NCBI GenBank assembly: GCA_019918135.1
Contig: WBZZ01002624.1
Location: forward strand, 52,501-116,500
Reading direction: 5' to 3'
DNA: 64,000 bases
From: Paulinella micropora
Lineage: Eukaryota; Cercozoa; Imbricatea; Euglyphida; Paulinellidae
The translations under genes were made by a program, and so were the position numbers. Of the stretch, positions 29,209 to 39,358 are shown piece by piece; position 1 is the first letter of the stretch; every line of letters starts with the position of its first letter. A model generated the notes under the pieces. That model saw nothing but the letters and a program-made list of their open reading frames with translations, was not told where the DNA came from and did not search any database.

Positions 29209-30030
29209 ATGCTTAAAATAAACAATGTCAAGGTGAAACCTGTGAAGCAGGATGGAAACGGAGATAAACAGGCGAAAGGTTATAAATTATTTAACGAACC
29301 TTACGCAAATATATTTCTACTTGCCCGTAAGAAGAGCGGTAAGACGACAGCACTCTTTGAAATACTGAAACGGACTACAGACAGAAAAACCCGCATTGTC
29401 ATTATTGCTTCAACGATACACAAGGACTACATTTATAAAGCAATGGTAAAGCACTTTAAGAACAGAGGAAACCCGATGGCGATATATACCTTTCTTAAAT
29501 CAGATGGTGTAAATGTTATTGATTATGAGTTAGACAAACTGAACAGACATGACGAGCAACACGAAGGAGAAGTAAAACATGACAAAGAAGAAATAGAGAA
29601 GCCACAATTTCTTTATTTCGGAAAAGAAGAAAAAAAGAAACAGAGCGCCGCGGAGGCGAAAGAAAGGCCAAGTAAGTATATTTCTCCAGAGGTAGTTTTT
29701 GTTTTGGACGATTTAGGAAGTGGATTAAGAGACAAGTCCATAAGTGATTTGTTAAAAAAGAACAGACACTATAAATCAAAAGTGATTATGTCAAGCCAGT
29801 ATTTAAACGACCTACGGACAGAAGCCATTAAGCAGTTAGATTATCTATTAATCTTTCCGGGTCAATCTCAGGACAAAATGGAACTCGTGTATAAACACTT
29901 AGACTTATCTTTTGACTTTGATTACTTTCTTCAAAAGTATCACGAGGCTACAAAGGAGAGATTTAATTTTCTTTATGTCTCAAGTGTTGATGATGAGTTA
30001 AGAAAAAATTTCTCACAAAGATTTAAATAA
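29209..30030 (+). CDS. DNA packaging ATPase (FtsK/HerA, A32-like)
   Basis: 273 residues from the ATG at 29209, whole. Walker A is A-R-K-K-S-G-K-T-T at about 39-47; Walker B is V-F-V-L-D-D-L-G at about 163-170, followed by S-S-Q-Y-L-N-D-L, consistent with a sensor region. The charged insert (about 115-155) is the variable part. Drives DNA into the capsid in related viruses. A longer non-ATG start overlapping the previous gene is not preferred because the A homologue starts at the same Met-x-Lys-Ile-Asn-Asn. Confidence 0.88.
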   Translation: MLKINNVKVKPVKQDGNGDKQAKGYKLFNEPYANIFLLARKKSGKTTALFEILKRTTDRKTRIVIIASTIHKDYIYKAMVKHFKNRGNPMAIYTFLKSDGVNVIDYELDKLNRHDEQHEGEVKHDKEEIEKPQFLYFGKEEKKKQSAAEAKERPSKYISPEVVFVLDDLGSGLRDKSISDLLKKNRHYKSKVIMSSQYLNDLRTEAIKQLDYLLIFPGQSQDKMELVYKHLDLSFDFDYFLQKYHEATKERFNFLYVSSVDDELRKNFSQRFK

Positions 30031-30068
30031 TATTTTTAGAATTAATAAATATTTTTTTTCATAGTATA

Positions 30069-30395
30069 ATGGTAGTTAAAACAACTCGTGTTGAAGTCAT
30101 TCCAACAATCGGCAAACGAACTATTAACTCAAGCACAAACATGGCTGGAGGCAAAAAGAAGACTGGTCGCAAGAAGAAGCAAGGAGGCAAGGGACAGGCT
30201 GGCGGTAAAATTAACTGGCAAAAAGTTGGCAAAACCGCAATGGCCGTTGATAAATTTCTTCGCGGTAATAAGTTAATCTCAAGGACTGCGGGAGCATTAA
30301 GTAGTGTCGGGGTTCCTTACGCTGGTAGTGTTGGTGCTGTAGCATCAAGACTGGGGTATGGTAAGCAGAGAGGACGCGGCGCCTTGAAGTTCTAA
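30069..30395 (+). CDS. Small basic core-like protein (B)
   Basis: 108 residues, whole. Carries the same N-M-A-G-G-K adenain-type site and the G-R-K-K-K-Q-G-G-K-G basic patch, then G-V-P-Y-A-G-S-V-G and a Gly/Arg C-terminus. ATG preceded by CATAGTATA. Confidence 0.65.
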   Translation: MVVKTTRVEVIPTIGKRTINSSTNMAGGKKKTGRKKKQGGKGQAGGKINWQKVGKTAMAVDKFLRGNKLISRTAGALSSVGVPYAGSVGAVASRLGYGKQRGRGALKF

Positions 30396-30443
30396 AAAAA
30401 AATAATTTGATATAACACAGAAGTATTTTTTTGTTAATATACA

Positions 30444-31741
30444 ATGGTCGCTATTAATACTAAAAATGTGAAAAGGGCAAAAGTCCGTCCGCCGCGGGTT
30501 TATAGAAATAAAAGCGGGAAGCCGTATATTATCCAGAAGGGTAAAAAATATTATCTTAATTTTGGTAAAAAGACAAATGATATGAGCACACTTCAAATTG
30601 TTAAACTTTTTATGAAATACTTAAGCAGACCAAAATCAAAGCGAGCACCTAAGCGAAAAGAAGACTTAAGAAAAGTCCAGAGTTTGTCGGAGATTGAGCA
30701 AAATACTAGAACCGCCATTAATGACCACTTAGACAAACTCAGAAAGGAGAAATACGAAAAGATTGATGAGATTGACCAAAAAGAGAAAAAAGCACGAGTT
30801 GATGCTGAAGAAGAAAAGAAGAGGCAAGAAAGAAAAGACATAGCAGATGCTAAGGAAAGGCAGGATGAGTTAGCAAGGATACACCGCAATGAACTATCCG
30901 ATATCAAGGAACGACAAGAACAAAAAGCCAGAGAACTAAGAAGGGAGCAAAAACTCATAGATGATGTAAAATATGAAGAAGATAGAAAAATAGGATACAA
31001 GCATTACCACCGCCACCACAATATCAATATATTATGCCACCACAGCAGGGGCAACCACAAGCACCGCCATTAGGAGCACCACAACAAGCACCGCCATTAG
31101 GAGCACCACCACAAGCACCGCCATTACCTAATTTAGGATATGAAACACCATTGAAAACGAAAGAGCAATATGAGGAAGAAAAAAAGCAAAAGCAGAAAGA
31201 TATTGAAACACTGAAATTAGCGGGATATACAGATAAATTCATTAAAAAGATGAGTCTCAAAGACTTACAAAAAGCCAGTCAAGATATTCAGATGGCTATA
31301 GCCACAGCAACGACTTTAGAAGAACAGAAAAAATTAGCAGAAGAATATAAAGAAAAACTTGAAAAGGAAAAAAAGAAAGCGGAAGAAAGTGGTAAGCATC
31401 TTGAAAATTTACAAATTAATCAATTTTTAATCTCTGCATTTTCAAAAACTTATCACCCAAACATTACTATAAAAGAGTTAGCACAGGCTTTAAAAAAGAG
31501 ACTAGATAGTGATGGACACAAAAAATTAAATTACAAAGACACTTCAAAGTGGATTATTGACATGATTAAAAGGTTTAATATTGATGTTGGAAATGAAAAG
31601 GAAAACGTAAAAAGAAAAGTAGCGGATTATGCTAGATATGAAGAGTATATGGGTATTAATGAGCAAAAAGGTAGTGGAGCGAAGACATTAGAAGAATTAA
31701 TTGATAAAGTATTTTCAATAGCGAAAATAAAAAATATTTAA
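30444..31741 (+). pseudogene. Basic/coiled-coil/Pro-rich virion-type protein (B1), broken
   Basis: Homologue of the whole 431-residue protein at 52317-53612, which describes the domains. Interrupted about once here. Confidence 0.65.
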
Positions 31742-31764
31742 TCCGCAAAGATTGGAAACACACA

Positions 31765-32556
31765 ATGAATAAAAAGGACTTTGTAAAAACTCTAACTAGC
31801 AAAATGACGATATACCCAAATGTTGATAAACAAGTTTCAAATGATTTAAATGTTGATGAAGGTATGCCCCAACCGCTACCCCAGAGTGTAGCGGAGACAC
31901 CGCTACCACAGCCATTAGAGACACAACCACAGCAACCAGAGCCAGAGGAGGGGATTTCACCCCCTACCATACCCCCGAGCGTCGCGGAGACGCCACAACC
32001 ACAGCAACCTGAGCCAGACAAAACACAGCCAGAGCCACCAGACGAACAACAGGGTGAGGGGCGGGGACTAATGACTTATAAAATAGACGACATAATGAAA
32101 AAATATGGATGGTACTATCTCGGAGCAATAGCCAGTGATGAAATCTATAAGTTGAAGCCCGGAAGCAGAAAGCGATACGGATTTATTATGAATTTGGACA
32201 ATCACAAACAAGCGGGGTCTCATTGGATTGCAATATGGGTAAGTCTGGATAAAGACAGGAGTGTTGAAGTGTATGACCCTTTGGCTGAATATCAACCGAC
32301 TGAAGACTTTCAACAACAAATGAAACAACTAATAGATAAAAGCCACCCAGATAGTTATTTATTGATGAAGGTCAATCAAGTAAAACAACAATCTGATACG
32401 AGCGACACATGTGGATGGCACTCAATGCGGTTTCTTTTAGAGCGAGCAAAAGGAGTGCGATTTAAATTTGCTAGTGGCTATACAGACTTAAAAGAAGACG
32501 AAGCGGAAAAATTGAAAGCACAGAATGGTTATGGTAATTTTGATACATACATTTGA
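31765..32556 (+). CDS. Adenovirus-like maturation cysteine protease (B1)
   Basis: 263 residues, whole. Residues 33-98 are a Pro/Gln/Glu linker with repeated S-V-A-E-T-P. Catalytic residues are H153 (G-S-H-W), D171 (E-V-Y-D-P-L), Q209 and C216 (Q-S-D-T-S-D-T-C-G-W); the Q-to-C spacing of seven equals that of adenain. Lacks the N-terminal helical extension of the A protein. Confidence 0.9.
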   Translation: MNKKDFVKTLTSKMTIYPNVDKQVSNDLNVDEGMPQPLPQSVAETPLPQPLETQPQQPEPEEGISPPTIPPSVAETPQPQQPEPDKTQPEPPDEQQGEGRGLMTYKIDDIMKKYGWYYLGAIASDEIYKLKPGSRKRYGFIMNLDNHKQAGSHWIAIWVSLDKDRSVEVYDPLAEYQPTEDFQQQMKQLIDKSHPDSYLLMKVNQVKQQSDTSDTCGWHSMRFLLERAKGVRFKFASGYTDLKEDEAEKLKAQNGYGNFDTYI

Positions 32557-32585
32557 TATTTTCTAATATATAGATTTTTGAGGTT

Positions 32586-32613
32586 GTAGGTGGTTTTTAT
32601 AAAAAGCACCTAC
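32586..32613 (+). promoter_or_regulatory. Hairpin abutting the minor capsid start codon
   Basis: GTAGGTG ... CACCTAC arms with TTTTTATAAAAA inside form a near-perfect 28-base palindrome that ends one base before the ATG at 32615. It could block or mark initiation, or end the protease transcript. The same at 54453-54480; absent from A, where the gene overlaps its neighbour. Confidence 0.5.
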
Positions 32614-32614
32614 G

Positions 32615-33427
32615 ATGGAGTACAAGGGAGGAAGAAGTTCGGGTATATACTACATAAATAGTACAAATAGAATAACGGGAACAGACAGCGACTTTACACA
32701 CGAAGTCAATATGAAGGGGCTAGACAATCCAACTCACTGCAAAATTCTTCATATTTATGTGCCGAAATCGTATTACTCTGTGGCTTCACCATATAATACT
32801 TTTACATTATCCGAAGACGGGTATGAGGCTTTAATTACAATACCTGAAGGAAACTACACAATGAACAACTTAAAAAATAAACTATCTGAGATATTGACGG
32901 CAGACAGCCCGAATGACTATACTTATGTTGTCTCAAGCAACAATACAAACACGGAAGCGGAGGATGGCAAATTAACATTCAGTGTGTCAAATAACGGAGG
33001 TATTCAACCGCGGTTTATATTTGATGCTGATACACGTATTCATGAGGTAATGGGTTTTGATAGAAATTCAACATATTTCTTTGCTAATGATTTTATTAAA
33101 TCTCCAAATGTAATTATTTTAACTGGTGAAAAAACTTTGTATCTTCAATCGGATTTGGTGAATGAAGGTGATAATCATGTGCTACAAGAAATATACACAG
33201 CCAACGAAATTCCTTTTGGTTCTGTCATTTATGATGGAAGCGGGTCTGAGTATGGTAAAACATTGTCCGCTAATTCAAACAATGTATTCAGGTTTTACTT
33301 GACAGACGAAAATGACCAAGCGATTAATCTTAATGGTTTGGGTATCGTTATGACATTATTGGTTTATCGTGAAACTAATTATTTTAGTTTATTTAATTCA
33401 TTCTTCAATTTGTTAAAGGCGAGGTAA
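32615..33427 (+). CDS. Minor capsid (penton-type) protein (B1)
   Basis: 270 residues, whole; close to the A protein but without its first dozen residues. Contains I-Y-Y-I-N-S-T-N-R, T-D-S-D-F-T-H-E-V and V-P-K-S-Y-Y-S-V near the start. Separated from the downstream GIY-YIG gene by 36 AT-rich bases. Confidence 0.85.
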   Translation: MEYKGGRSSGIYYINSTNRITGTDSDFTHEVNMKGLDNPTHCKILHIYVPKSYYSVASPYNTFTLSEDGYEALITIPEGNYTMNNLKNKLSEILTADSPNDYTYVVSSNNTNTEAEDGKLTFSVSNNGGIQPRFIFDADTRIHEVMGFDRNSTYFFANDFIKSPNVIILTGEKTLYLQSDLVNEGDNHVLQEIYTANEIPFGSVIYDGSGSEYGKTLSANSNNVFRFYLTDENDQAINLNGLGIVMTLLVYRETNYFSLFNSFFNLLKAR

Positions 33428-33463
33428 TTTAATTTAAATATAAGATATAATATATGAATAAAT

Positions 33464-34117
33464 ATGACAGAAAGATATAAAAAAGGAAAAATTTATCGTA
33501 TTGTATCTAGCGAGGGAAAACAATACATAGGAAGTACTTGTGTTCCTTTATCAAAGCGATTTTTTGAACATAAGAGTAAAGCCAAGACAAGACTAAGCAC
33601 TCCGCTGTTTAAATACTTCAATAATATAGGATGGGAACATGCTTGTATAGTGCTTGTTGAAGAATACCCATGCGATAATAAAGAGCAATTGTTATCAAGA
33701 GAGCAACATTGGATTGAGCAATTAAAACCAGAATTAAATAGTTATGATGCCGATGGCGAATGCGAACATGGAAAATATAAATATTATTGTGTTTTGTGTA
33801 AAGGAAAAGGAATATGTGAGCATTCAAAGAGAGAGGAAAGGTGTGTTGAATGTAAGGAAACTCAAATATGTATCCACGACAAAATAAAGTCAAGATGTGT
33901 TGAATGTAAAGGAAATAGTATATGTATCCACCAAAAAAGGAAAGATATATGTAAAGAATGTAAGACGAACAACTTTTGCGAACACAACAAACAAAAAGGA
34001 CATTGTGCGGAATGTGGTGCATGGCGATGTGAAACTTGTAATATAAAACTTAGTAGTAAGCAAAGTTTTCATAATCATATTACTTCAAAAAGGCACATTA
34101 ATAAGATTGATGAATAA
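33464..34117 (+). CDS. GIY-YIG nuclease with C-x-H / C-x-x-C repeat tail
   Basis: 217 residues. GIY-YIG core at about 8-40 (I-Y-R-I-V ... Q-Y-I-G-S-T, then L-S-K-R-F-F-E-H). From residue 100 onward five tandem units of the type C-x-H-x-K-x-x-x-x-C-x-x-C, spaced about 18-20 residues, are probable zinc-binding modules of a kind seen in large-virus and algal nucleases (family knowledge). A final C-x-x-C ... H ... H finger follows. The slot equals that of the A nuclease, but the tail is unrelated, so one has replaced the other. Confidence 0.8.
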   Translation: MTERYKKGKIYRIVSSEGKQYIGSTCVPLSKRFFEHKSKAKTRLSTPLFKYFNNIGWEHACIVLVEEYPCDNKEQLLSREQHWIEQLKPELNSYDADGECEHGKYKYYCVLCKGKGICEHSKREERCVECKETQICIHDKIKSRCVECKGNSICIHQKRKDICKECKTNNFCEHNKQKGHCAECGAWRCETCNIKLSSKQSFHNHITSKRHINKIDE

Positions 34118-34212
34118 TCAATAATTATTTTAGAATTATTTATTTTTTTCTATAAATATATTCTCGTGAATTAGTTAATCTACGCTACTTCAAAAAAAAA
34201 ACAAAAGCAAAA

Positions 34213-35718
34213 ATGCCAGTAATGTATGGTGGTGAGTTGATCCATCAGACTAAGGAACTGTTGTCAGGAAAGTATGAATTAAATAAACTTACCAGCCGTG
34301 AAGGGTCGGCAAATGTGAATCTCACTACTGCTGGAGGTCTGGAAAGCACATTTGAAATTCCTACCCGTCCTTTGAACCTTGCGAGGTCTGTGTTGCGATT
34401 TACTTACACACCAACAGGCAATGGTGCTAATACATACAATCGTATTTTTATGGATTGTCTGTCTATGATTAAAACGATTGAACTTCGTAGCCGAAGCGGG
34501 CAGTATCTGTGTAATCTTCAACATGTTGGAAATTACACTAAGATGATTTGGAAACCTGAGATTAGTTTTGAAAAATTTAAGGCCTTGGAAAATCACGGAG
34601 ACTATGATACCGCGACAGAAGGCAAAACTGGCTCTGGTGCGATGCTTCAAAAGTGTAATGTTGGAAAGATTGTTGTAGGAAGTAGAACTGAAAAGAAGGC
34701 AATTGGCGATGCTGTTGATACTGCTGGACTCATAACAGCAGTTAATAATTACTATAAAGTCCCGAGTGTGAATGCTCGGCGTTTTAACGACAGCGCGACT
34801 GCTACAAGCGGTGCGGGAAATTACAACCTTGTTAATGTAGATTATGATGAGGCGAAGTATGTTGAAGGTGGTAGTAATAATGGTGCAGACCCTGTTATCA
34901 GTGTTAAACCTCCTTTGGGAATGCTATTTGGAACAATTTTTGAACTGGATAAGACAATCGGTTTCAATGAAATTTTGGATATGCGTATTGTGTGGGAGGC
35001 AACCAATCGTACTTTCTTCTATGGAACTGATGTTAGTGCTATCTCTGCTGGTGCTGCAGCAAATGCTGTTGGTGCTACTATTTCTGATTTGAATTTGTTT
35101 CTCGCCGTGGAAACTGATCCTAATGTTATTCTTGGTGTCCAACAGAAAATCGCTGGTGAAGGCTTTCCTTTTAAGATTGAATATCCCATTGCTTGGAAAC
35201 AAAATCTTCAAACAGGACAGCAAAATTTTGTCATAAAGATGAACCGCTCACAGGGTGAAAGAATTCGTCGTATTTATACTTCCGCTTTCAACAATACTGA
35301 GACTTCTTACACTGCTTTTGATAATGATAATAGAACTGATGGTGTTGCAGCCCCAAATACTGCTTCAAAGAAAATTAAGACGTACTACACAACCCTTGAT
35401 GGAACTCGTCTTCAACAATTTGATGTTGATACTTTGAAGAATGAGGATTATATGCTTTTGAAAAATAAATTAAAGGGGAGTGCCATTTTGAATTCAAATG
35501 TGTATCACTATAACTGGTTTCATGTTGATTCCTTTGATAATAACCGCCCGCTGTGCGATAAGGATACCGACGGCTATGAGGTAAGCGGTCTGAGCCTTGA
35601 CACTGAGAGACGATATGAATTCTCTTCAACCACTGCGGGAAACAATCTCAATCACTACACATTTGCAATTCTTCAACGAAGTGTGCTTGTGAAGGGGATT
35701 GAAATTTTGATGAGTTAG
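34213..35718 (+). CDS. mcp: Major capsid protein (B1)
   Basis: 501 residues, whole. Starts M-P-V-M-Y-G-G-E-L-I-H-Q-T-K-E-L-L. Length, composition and position identify the double jelly-roll capsid protein of the Polinton lineage; the fold is inferred from the family. R-P-L-N-L-A-R-S-V-L-R-F and F-P-F-K-I-E-Y-P-I-A-W-K are the segments best conserved with A. The A/G-rich stretch around residues 275-295 and the segment around 385-395 vary. The ATG lies in an A-rich leader. Confidence 0.85.
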   Translation: MPVMYGGELIHQTKELLSGKYELNKLTSREGSANVNLTTAGGLESTFEIPTRPLNLARSVLRFTYTPTGNGANTYNRIFMDCLSMIKTIELRSRSGQYLCNLQHVGNYTKMIWKPEISFEKFKALENHGDYDTATEGKTGSGAMLQKCNVGKIVVGSRTEKKAIGDAVDTAGLITAVNNYYKVPSVNARRFNDSATATSGAGNYNLVNVDYDEAKYVEGGSNNGADPVISVKPPLGMLFGTIFELDKTIGFNEILDMRIVWEATNRTFFYGTDVSAISAGAAANAVGATISDLNLFLAVETDPNVILGVQQKIAGEGFPFKIEYPIAWKQNLQTGQQNFVIKMNRSQGERIRRIYTSAFNNTETSYTAFDNDNRTDGVAAPNTASKKIKTYYTTLDGTRLQQFDVDTLKNEDYMLLKNKLKGSAILNSNVYHYNWFHVDSFDNNRPLCDKDTDGYEVSGLSLDTERRYEFSSTTAGNNLNHYTFAILQRSVLVKGIEILMS

Positions 35719-35775
35719 AAAAAACAAATAAAAAAGAAAAAAGAAATTATTTTTTTTTGTTTATATACACAAGAG

Positions 35776-37024
35776 ATGACTACTCACCAGAGAAACTTAA
35801 TCGCACAAAATCCAGACGGAGATTTTATAAATGTCAAAGTTGGATATGATGGTAATATTGAAACCAATAATATGAAAACCGCTTTCGGCGAAGCACTAAC
35901 AAGCCAACTTACGCCAGTTGTTCAGGAAATTTTTCCGTACACCATTAATACCCGAATATGGTCATTAACTCAGACAAATGCGAGTGTTTCTTTCAATAGT
36001 AATAATATTGGCAGAATTAGCAACTCAAGCAAAGAATACTTCAACCGCTATCCTAACAAGTAAAAGAAGAATAAAATATCGGACGGGTATGGGTGTTGTT
36101 GGTCGCTTTACTGCTATATGGACAACTGATGGCACAAAAGACTATTATTCATGTGTAGGAATTGGTGAAAGTGATTTTTCAAATGGTTTTTATTTTTATA
36201 AAACTAATGTCGGGATGCGCATTCTACAAGCCAAAGGAGGGGCAACAACTTATATTCAACAAGCAAACTGGGATGACCCGTGCAATGGAACAAAATATAT
36301 GCCTGTTATTGATTGGAGTAAAGGAAATGTATTCCAAATTCAATTTCAATATTTAGGCTTTGGTGCTATAAGGTTTTCTATTGAAAATCCTACGACAGGC
36401 GAATTTCAATTAGTCCATACAATTAAGTATGCAAATGCCAACACAGGCGTAAGTCTAAGAAACACTACTTTACCATTTACCGCACTAATGAGGAATGATG
36501 CTTCTACCGGAATTCAAACTCTTAAAACAGCAAGTGTTGGATTATTTATTGAAGGAAGTAATACAATAAACACAAGTATAACAAACGAAGTGGAAGGAAG
36601 TAAAGCAGCAAACACAACTGAAAGCCCTATTATTAGTATCAGGAATAAAGCAACATTTGATGCGGGCGGTGCAAATTTAACAAATTATTCAAATGTTTAT
36701 CCCACTTTGATAAGTATTACGAATGAAGATACTAAGTCAAATGTTGTCAGAATGGTATTAAATGGAACACTAACTGGAGCAGGTTTTGCAGATGTTGATT
36801 CTAAGTATTCAATTGTAGATACTGACACAAAGGCGAGTGCTATCGCAAACGGAACAACAATTTTTAAACTATATGTAAATAGTGCTTCAACTCAACAAAT
36901 CAATCTTAGAAGTTATGATATATACCTATCACCGAGTGATGTATTGACTTTTACACAGAAGTCTGTCTCTGCTGGTGGAGGAGGAAATGTCAATATTATT
37001 GCTAACTTCGTTGAGGATCAGTGA
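35776..37024 (+). pseudogene. Capsid-adjacent structural/fiber-like protein (B1), broken
   Basis: Homologue of 4158-5395. The C-terminal half is nearly identical to A while the central part has drifted, an uneven divergence suggesting exchange between elements. Interrupted about once. The duplication join lies 27 bases past its end. Confidence 0.5.
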
Positions 37025-37051
37025 TACAGAAAGCAAAAAAATTAATTGAAT

Positions 37052-38323
37052 CAATACCATCAACATTACCAACATTTGTAATAGCAAAACCACCCATATT
37101 TAAACTGCCCGTCATAGCCGTTGTGCCATCCTTGGCTAGTTTCGTATCGGTATATGCTTTCGTTGAAGCATCACCATCGTAGAATGGTGCTGGAAGTCCG
37201 CTGATTGCTGTTGTGCTGTTAAAATTTAAAACATTGCTCGTCAATGTTATTCCACCCCCTGTTGTTGGAGCAAGAAGTATGGAAGAACCAACAATGCTTA
37301 GTGGATAGCCCGTTGCTCCACCTGCCTCCGACGAATAAATAGAACCCATATTATTGTTGTAATTGAAGAATAACTTACCCGTGTTTAATGGATTTGAATC
37401 TTTTACACCCAAATAAGTAGTAAATATTTTGTTTCCTGTTATGGTTTGGTCTCCTGTTAGTTTAACCACAGAAGTATCAAGGGCAGAAACATCAATACCA
37501 TCAACATTGCCTACATTTGTAATCGCAAACCCTCCCATATTTAATCCCGCTGTCATACTGGCGGTGCCGTCTAGTCGTAGAAAAGGTGAAGCAACATTTC
37601 TCCATTGGCCTGTGCTATAAATGAGTAGTTGGTTATCGGCGGGTGTGCCCGTAATTAACACATCGCTGTGTGTATTAATTGAGCCATCCGCGGACACTTT
37701 ATCATTATTGTCTTCGTGCTCAGATATCCAAGTATCAACATCTTTCGTATTTAATAAATTAACTCCTGTTATATTCAAATTACCGCCCATACTAATGTTG
37801 CCGAATTCATCAACATTTATCGGAAAGGTTTTATTTACCCAGTTTATTGAGTTATATGTAGATAACTACTCATCGCCACTGGTGTAGTAATGACTACATC
37901 AGAGAGTGTATCAATTGAACCAAGGGTTGTATTCTTCCATTTGCCTTCTACATCATTATATGTTAAGTATTGTCCAACCAATGGTGCGGATATGTTTGTA
38001 TCTATGAGATTGTATAGACTGGTTTGGTGAGGATTACTTGTATTGGAGCGGTGTTGAGTTGAGGCTTTGACTTCGTCGTTGTCTCTCACTCGTTGCTCTG
38101 TATAGTATAAATTTTTTCCTTCTTTAATGTCAGTTGTTGATTTTAAAGCGAGCAGTGTATCAAAGCGGTTATCAGTGAAATAAAGATTTATCGGGTCGGC
38201 ATCTTCTGGCACTCTGTCTGTATTCAGACCAATAATATTAGTGTTGGTAAGGTCTAAGTTTTTTATGTCTAGACTATCAACAGCAATTTCTGACAAGCCT
38301 AAGAGTGATTTATATTGACTCAT
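37052..38323 (-). pseudogene. Fiber fragment of A2, cut by the duplication join
   Basis: N-terminal and first shaft part of the A fiber. The distal shaft, variable head and S74 domain are absent because the tandem join lies here. Not a functional fiber. Confidence 0.9.
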
Positions 38324-38390
38324 GTTATATTATGTAATTAAATATTTATTATTTATTAAAAATACTAAAATATAAAAATCTTAGTATAGA

Positions 38391-38909
38391 ATGCCATCCC
38401 CTGAAGCAAGTCGTAAGAACTGGGGTAGTGCTGTGGAAGGAATAAAAGCGAAAGCGAAACAACGAAAGATGGAACATGCTAAAAATGTTTTGGCGCAATA
38501 CCGAAATGCTGTAAAGCAAGAAGATGAAGATATGGAGGAACGAATAAAACAAATTGAAGAAAAGAACTTGGCTAATGATATTATTACTGAACATGATAAT
38601 GATAGCCCAGAGGAGAAGAGTGAGAGCGAAGATGAGGTTGATTTCACTGATATCATTGCCGAAAAGATGGCGAAAATGAAAATCAAAAGAGCGAAAGCGG
38701 AAACTAAGAGAGCGAAGAAGAGTAAGAAGCCAGAGCCTGAGCCAGAGAGTGAAGAAAGTGAAAGCGAAAGTAGCGACGAAGAAGAACCGAAGCCTAAGAA
38801 GGGGAAAGGAAAAAAGTCTAGTAGTGTGAGTGTAAAAGTATATAATCAGTCTTCAGGTGCTAAGAAAGAAAAAAGTGATGATGTCTCACGGATGTTTCTT
38901 AAATTTTAA
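38391..38909 (+). CDS. Charged acidic/basic protein (A2)
   Basis: 172 residues, identical in protein sequence to 16530-17048. Confidence 0.65.
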   Translation: MPSPEASRKNWGSAVEGIKAKAKQRKMEHAKNVLAQYRNAVKQEDEDMEERIKQIEEKNLANDIITEHDNDSPEEKSESEDEVDFTDIIAEKMAKMKIKRAKAETKRAKKSKKPEPEPESEESESESSDEEEPKPKKGKGKKSSSVSVKVYNQSSGAKKEKSDDVSRMFLKF

Positions 38910-39090
38910 ATGATATTTATGAGCATCGCTTTCATCCAATGTTGAATTTTAAATAAAAATCAACATAACGCTCATTTTCGCAATCTCAAACATGTTTGAG
39001 ATATTCATAAACATCGTCTGCTGTTAAAGTATAAACGATGTTTGAAAAACACACGGGAGCGGTAGCGGGAGTGTGAATTTGCAAATATCA

Positions 39091-39348
39091 TTACCAAAGA
39101 TAGTGATAAGAATAATAATTCGCATACTCTGGATTATTATAAGTTAATTCACCTTTTGAATTTTTTATAGCCTTTGCTCTCATTCTGTATTTTTTTCTTC
39201 TTTCTTTATCTAAATGGTCTAAATGTGAATATAGCCCTATGCGGTCTTTATAATGTTCATATCTAGTATCTCCAAAATTAATAACCTTACCTTTTGGACT
39301 AATTACTTTATATTTTTTATTCTTAACATCGGATTTTGAAAATCTCAT
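39091..39348 (-). CDS. DUF5754-like small protein (A2)
   Basis: 85 residues, identical to 17230-17487; again 10 bases from the divergent integrase ATG. Confidence 0.65.
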   Translation of the reverse strand: MRFSKSDVKNKKYKVISPKGKVINFGDTRYEHYKDRIGLYSHLDHLDKERRKKYRMRAKAIKNSKGELTYNNPEYANYYSYHYLW

Positions 39349-39358
39349 TGTATATAAT

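Larger units (their letters stand above)
15190..37051. repeat. Tandem 21.9-kb segment, unit 1
   Basis: This 21,862-base segment (part of A1, spacer, most of B1) is repeated head-to-tail as 37052-58918. Differences are scattered substitutions and length changes in microsatellites. The junction at 37051/37052 joins the end of the capsid-adjacent gene of B to the middle of an A fiber gene, with only the two bases AT shared. It is a recent segmental duplication or an assembly join of two haplotypes. Confidence 0.95.
21220..37051 (-). mobile_element. Polinton/Maverick-type element B1 (cut at the duplication join)
   Basis: Second element, inverted relative to A and clearly diverged from it (the small and packaging proteins are close; nuclease, fiber head and end genes differ). 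It begins with a terminal repeat at 21220 and runs through integrase, fiber, packaging, protease and capsid genes. The polymerase end is missing because the tandem join at 37051 cuts in. Nearly all genes present read whole; about three are interrupted. Young. Confidence 0.9.

Noticed and set aside
33618-34022. His/Tyr-rich minus-strand frame in the GIY-YIG gene
   Set aside because: Mirror of the Cys/His repeats on the other strand; no start context and no neighbours in that direction.
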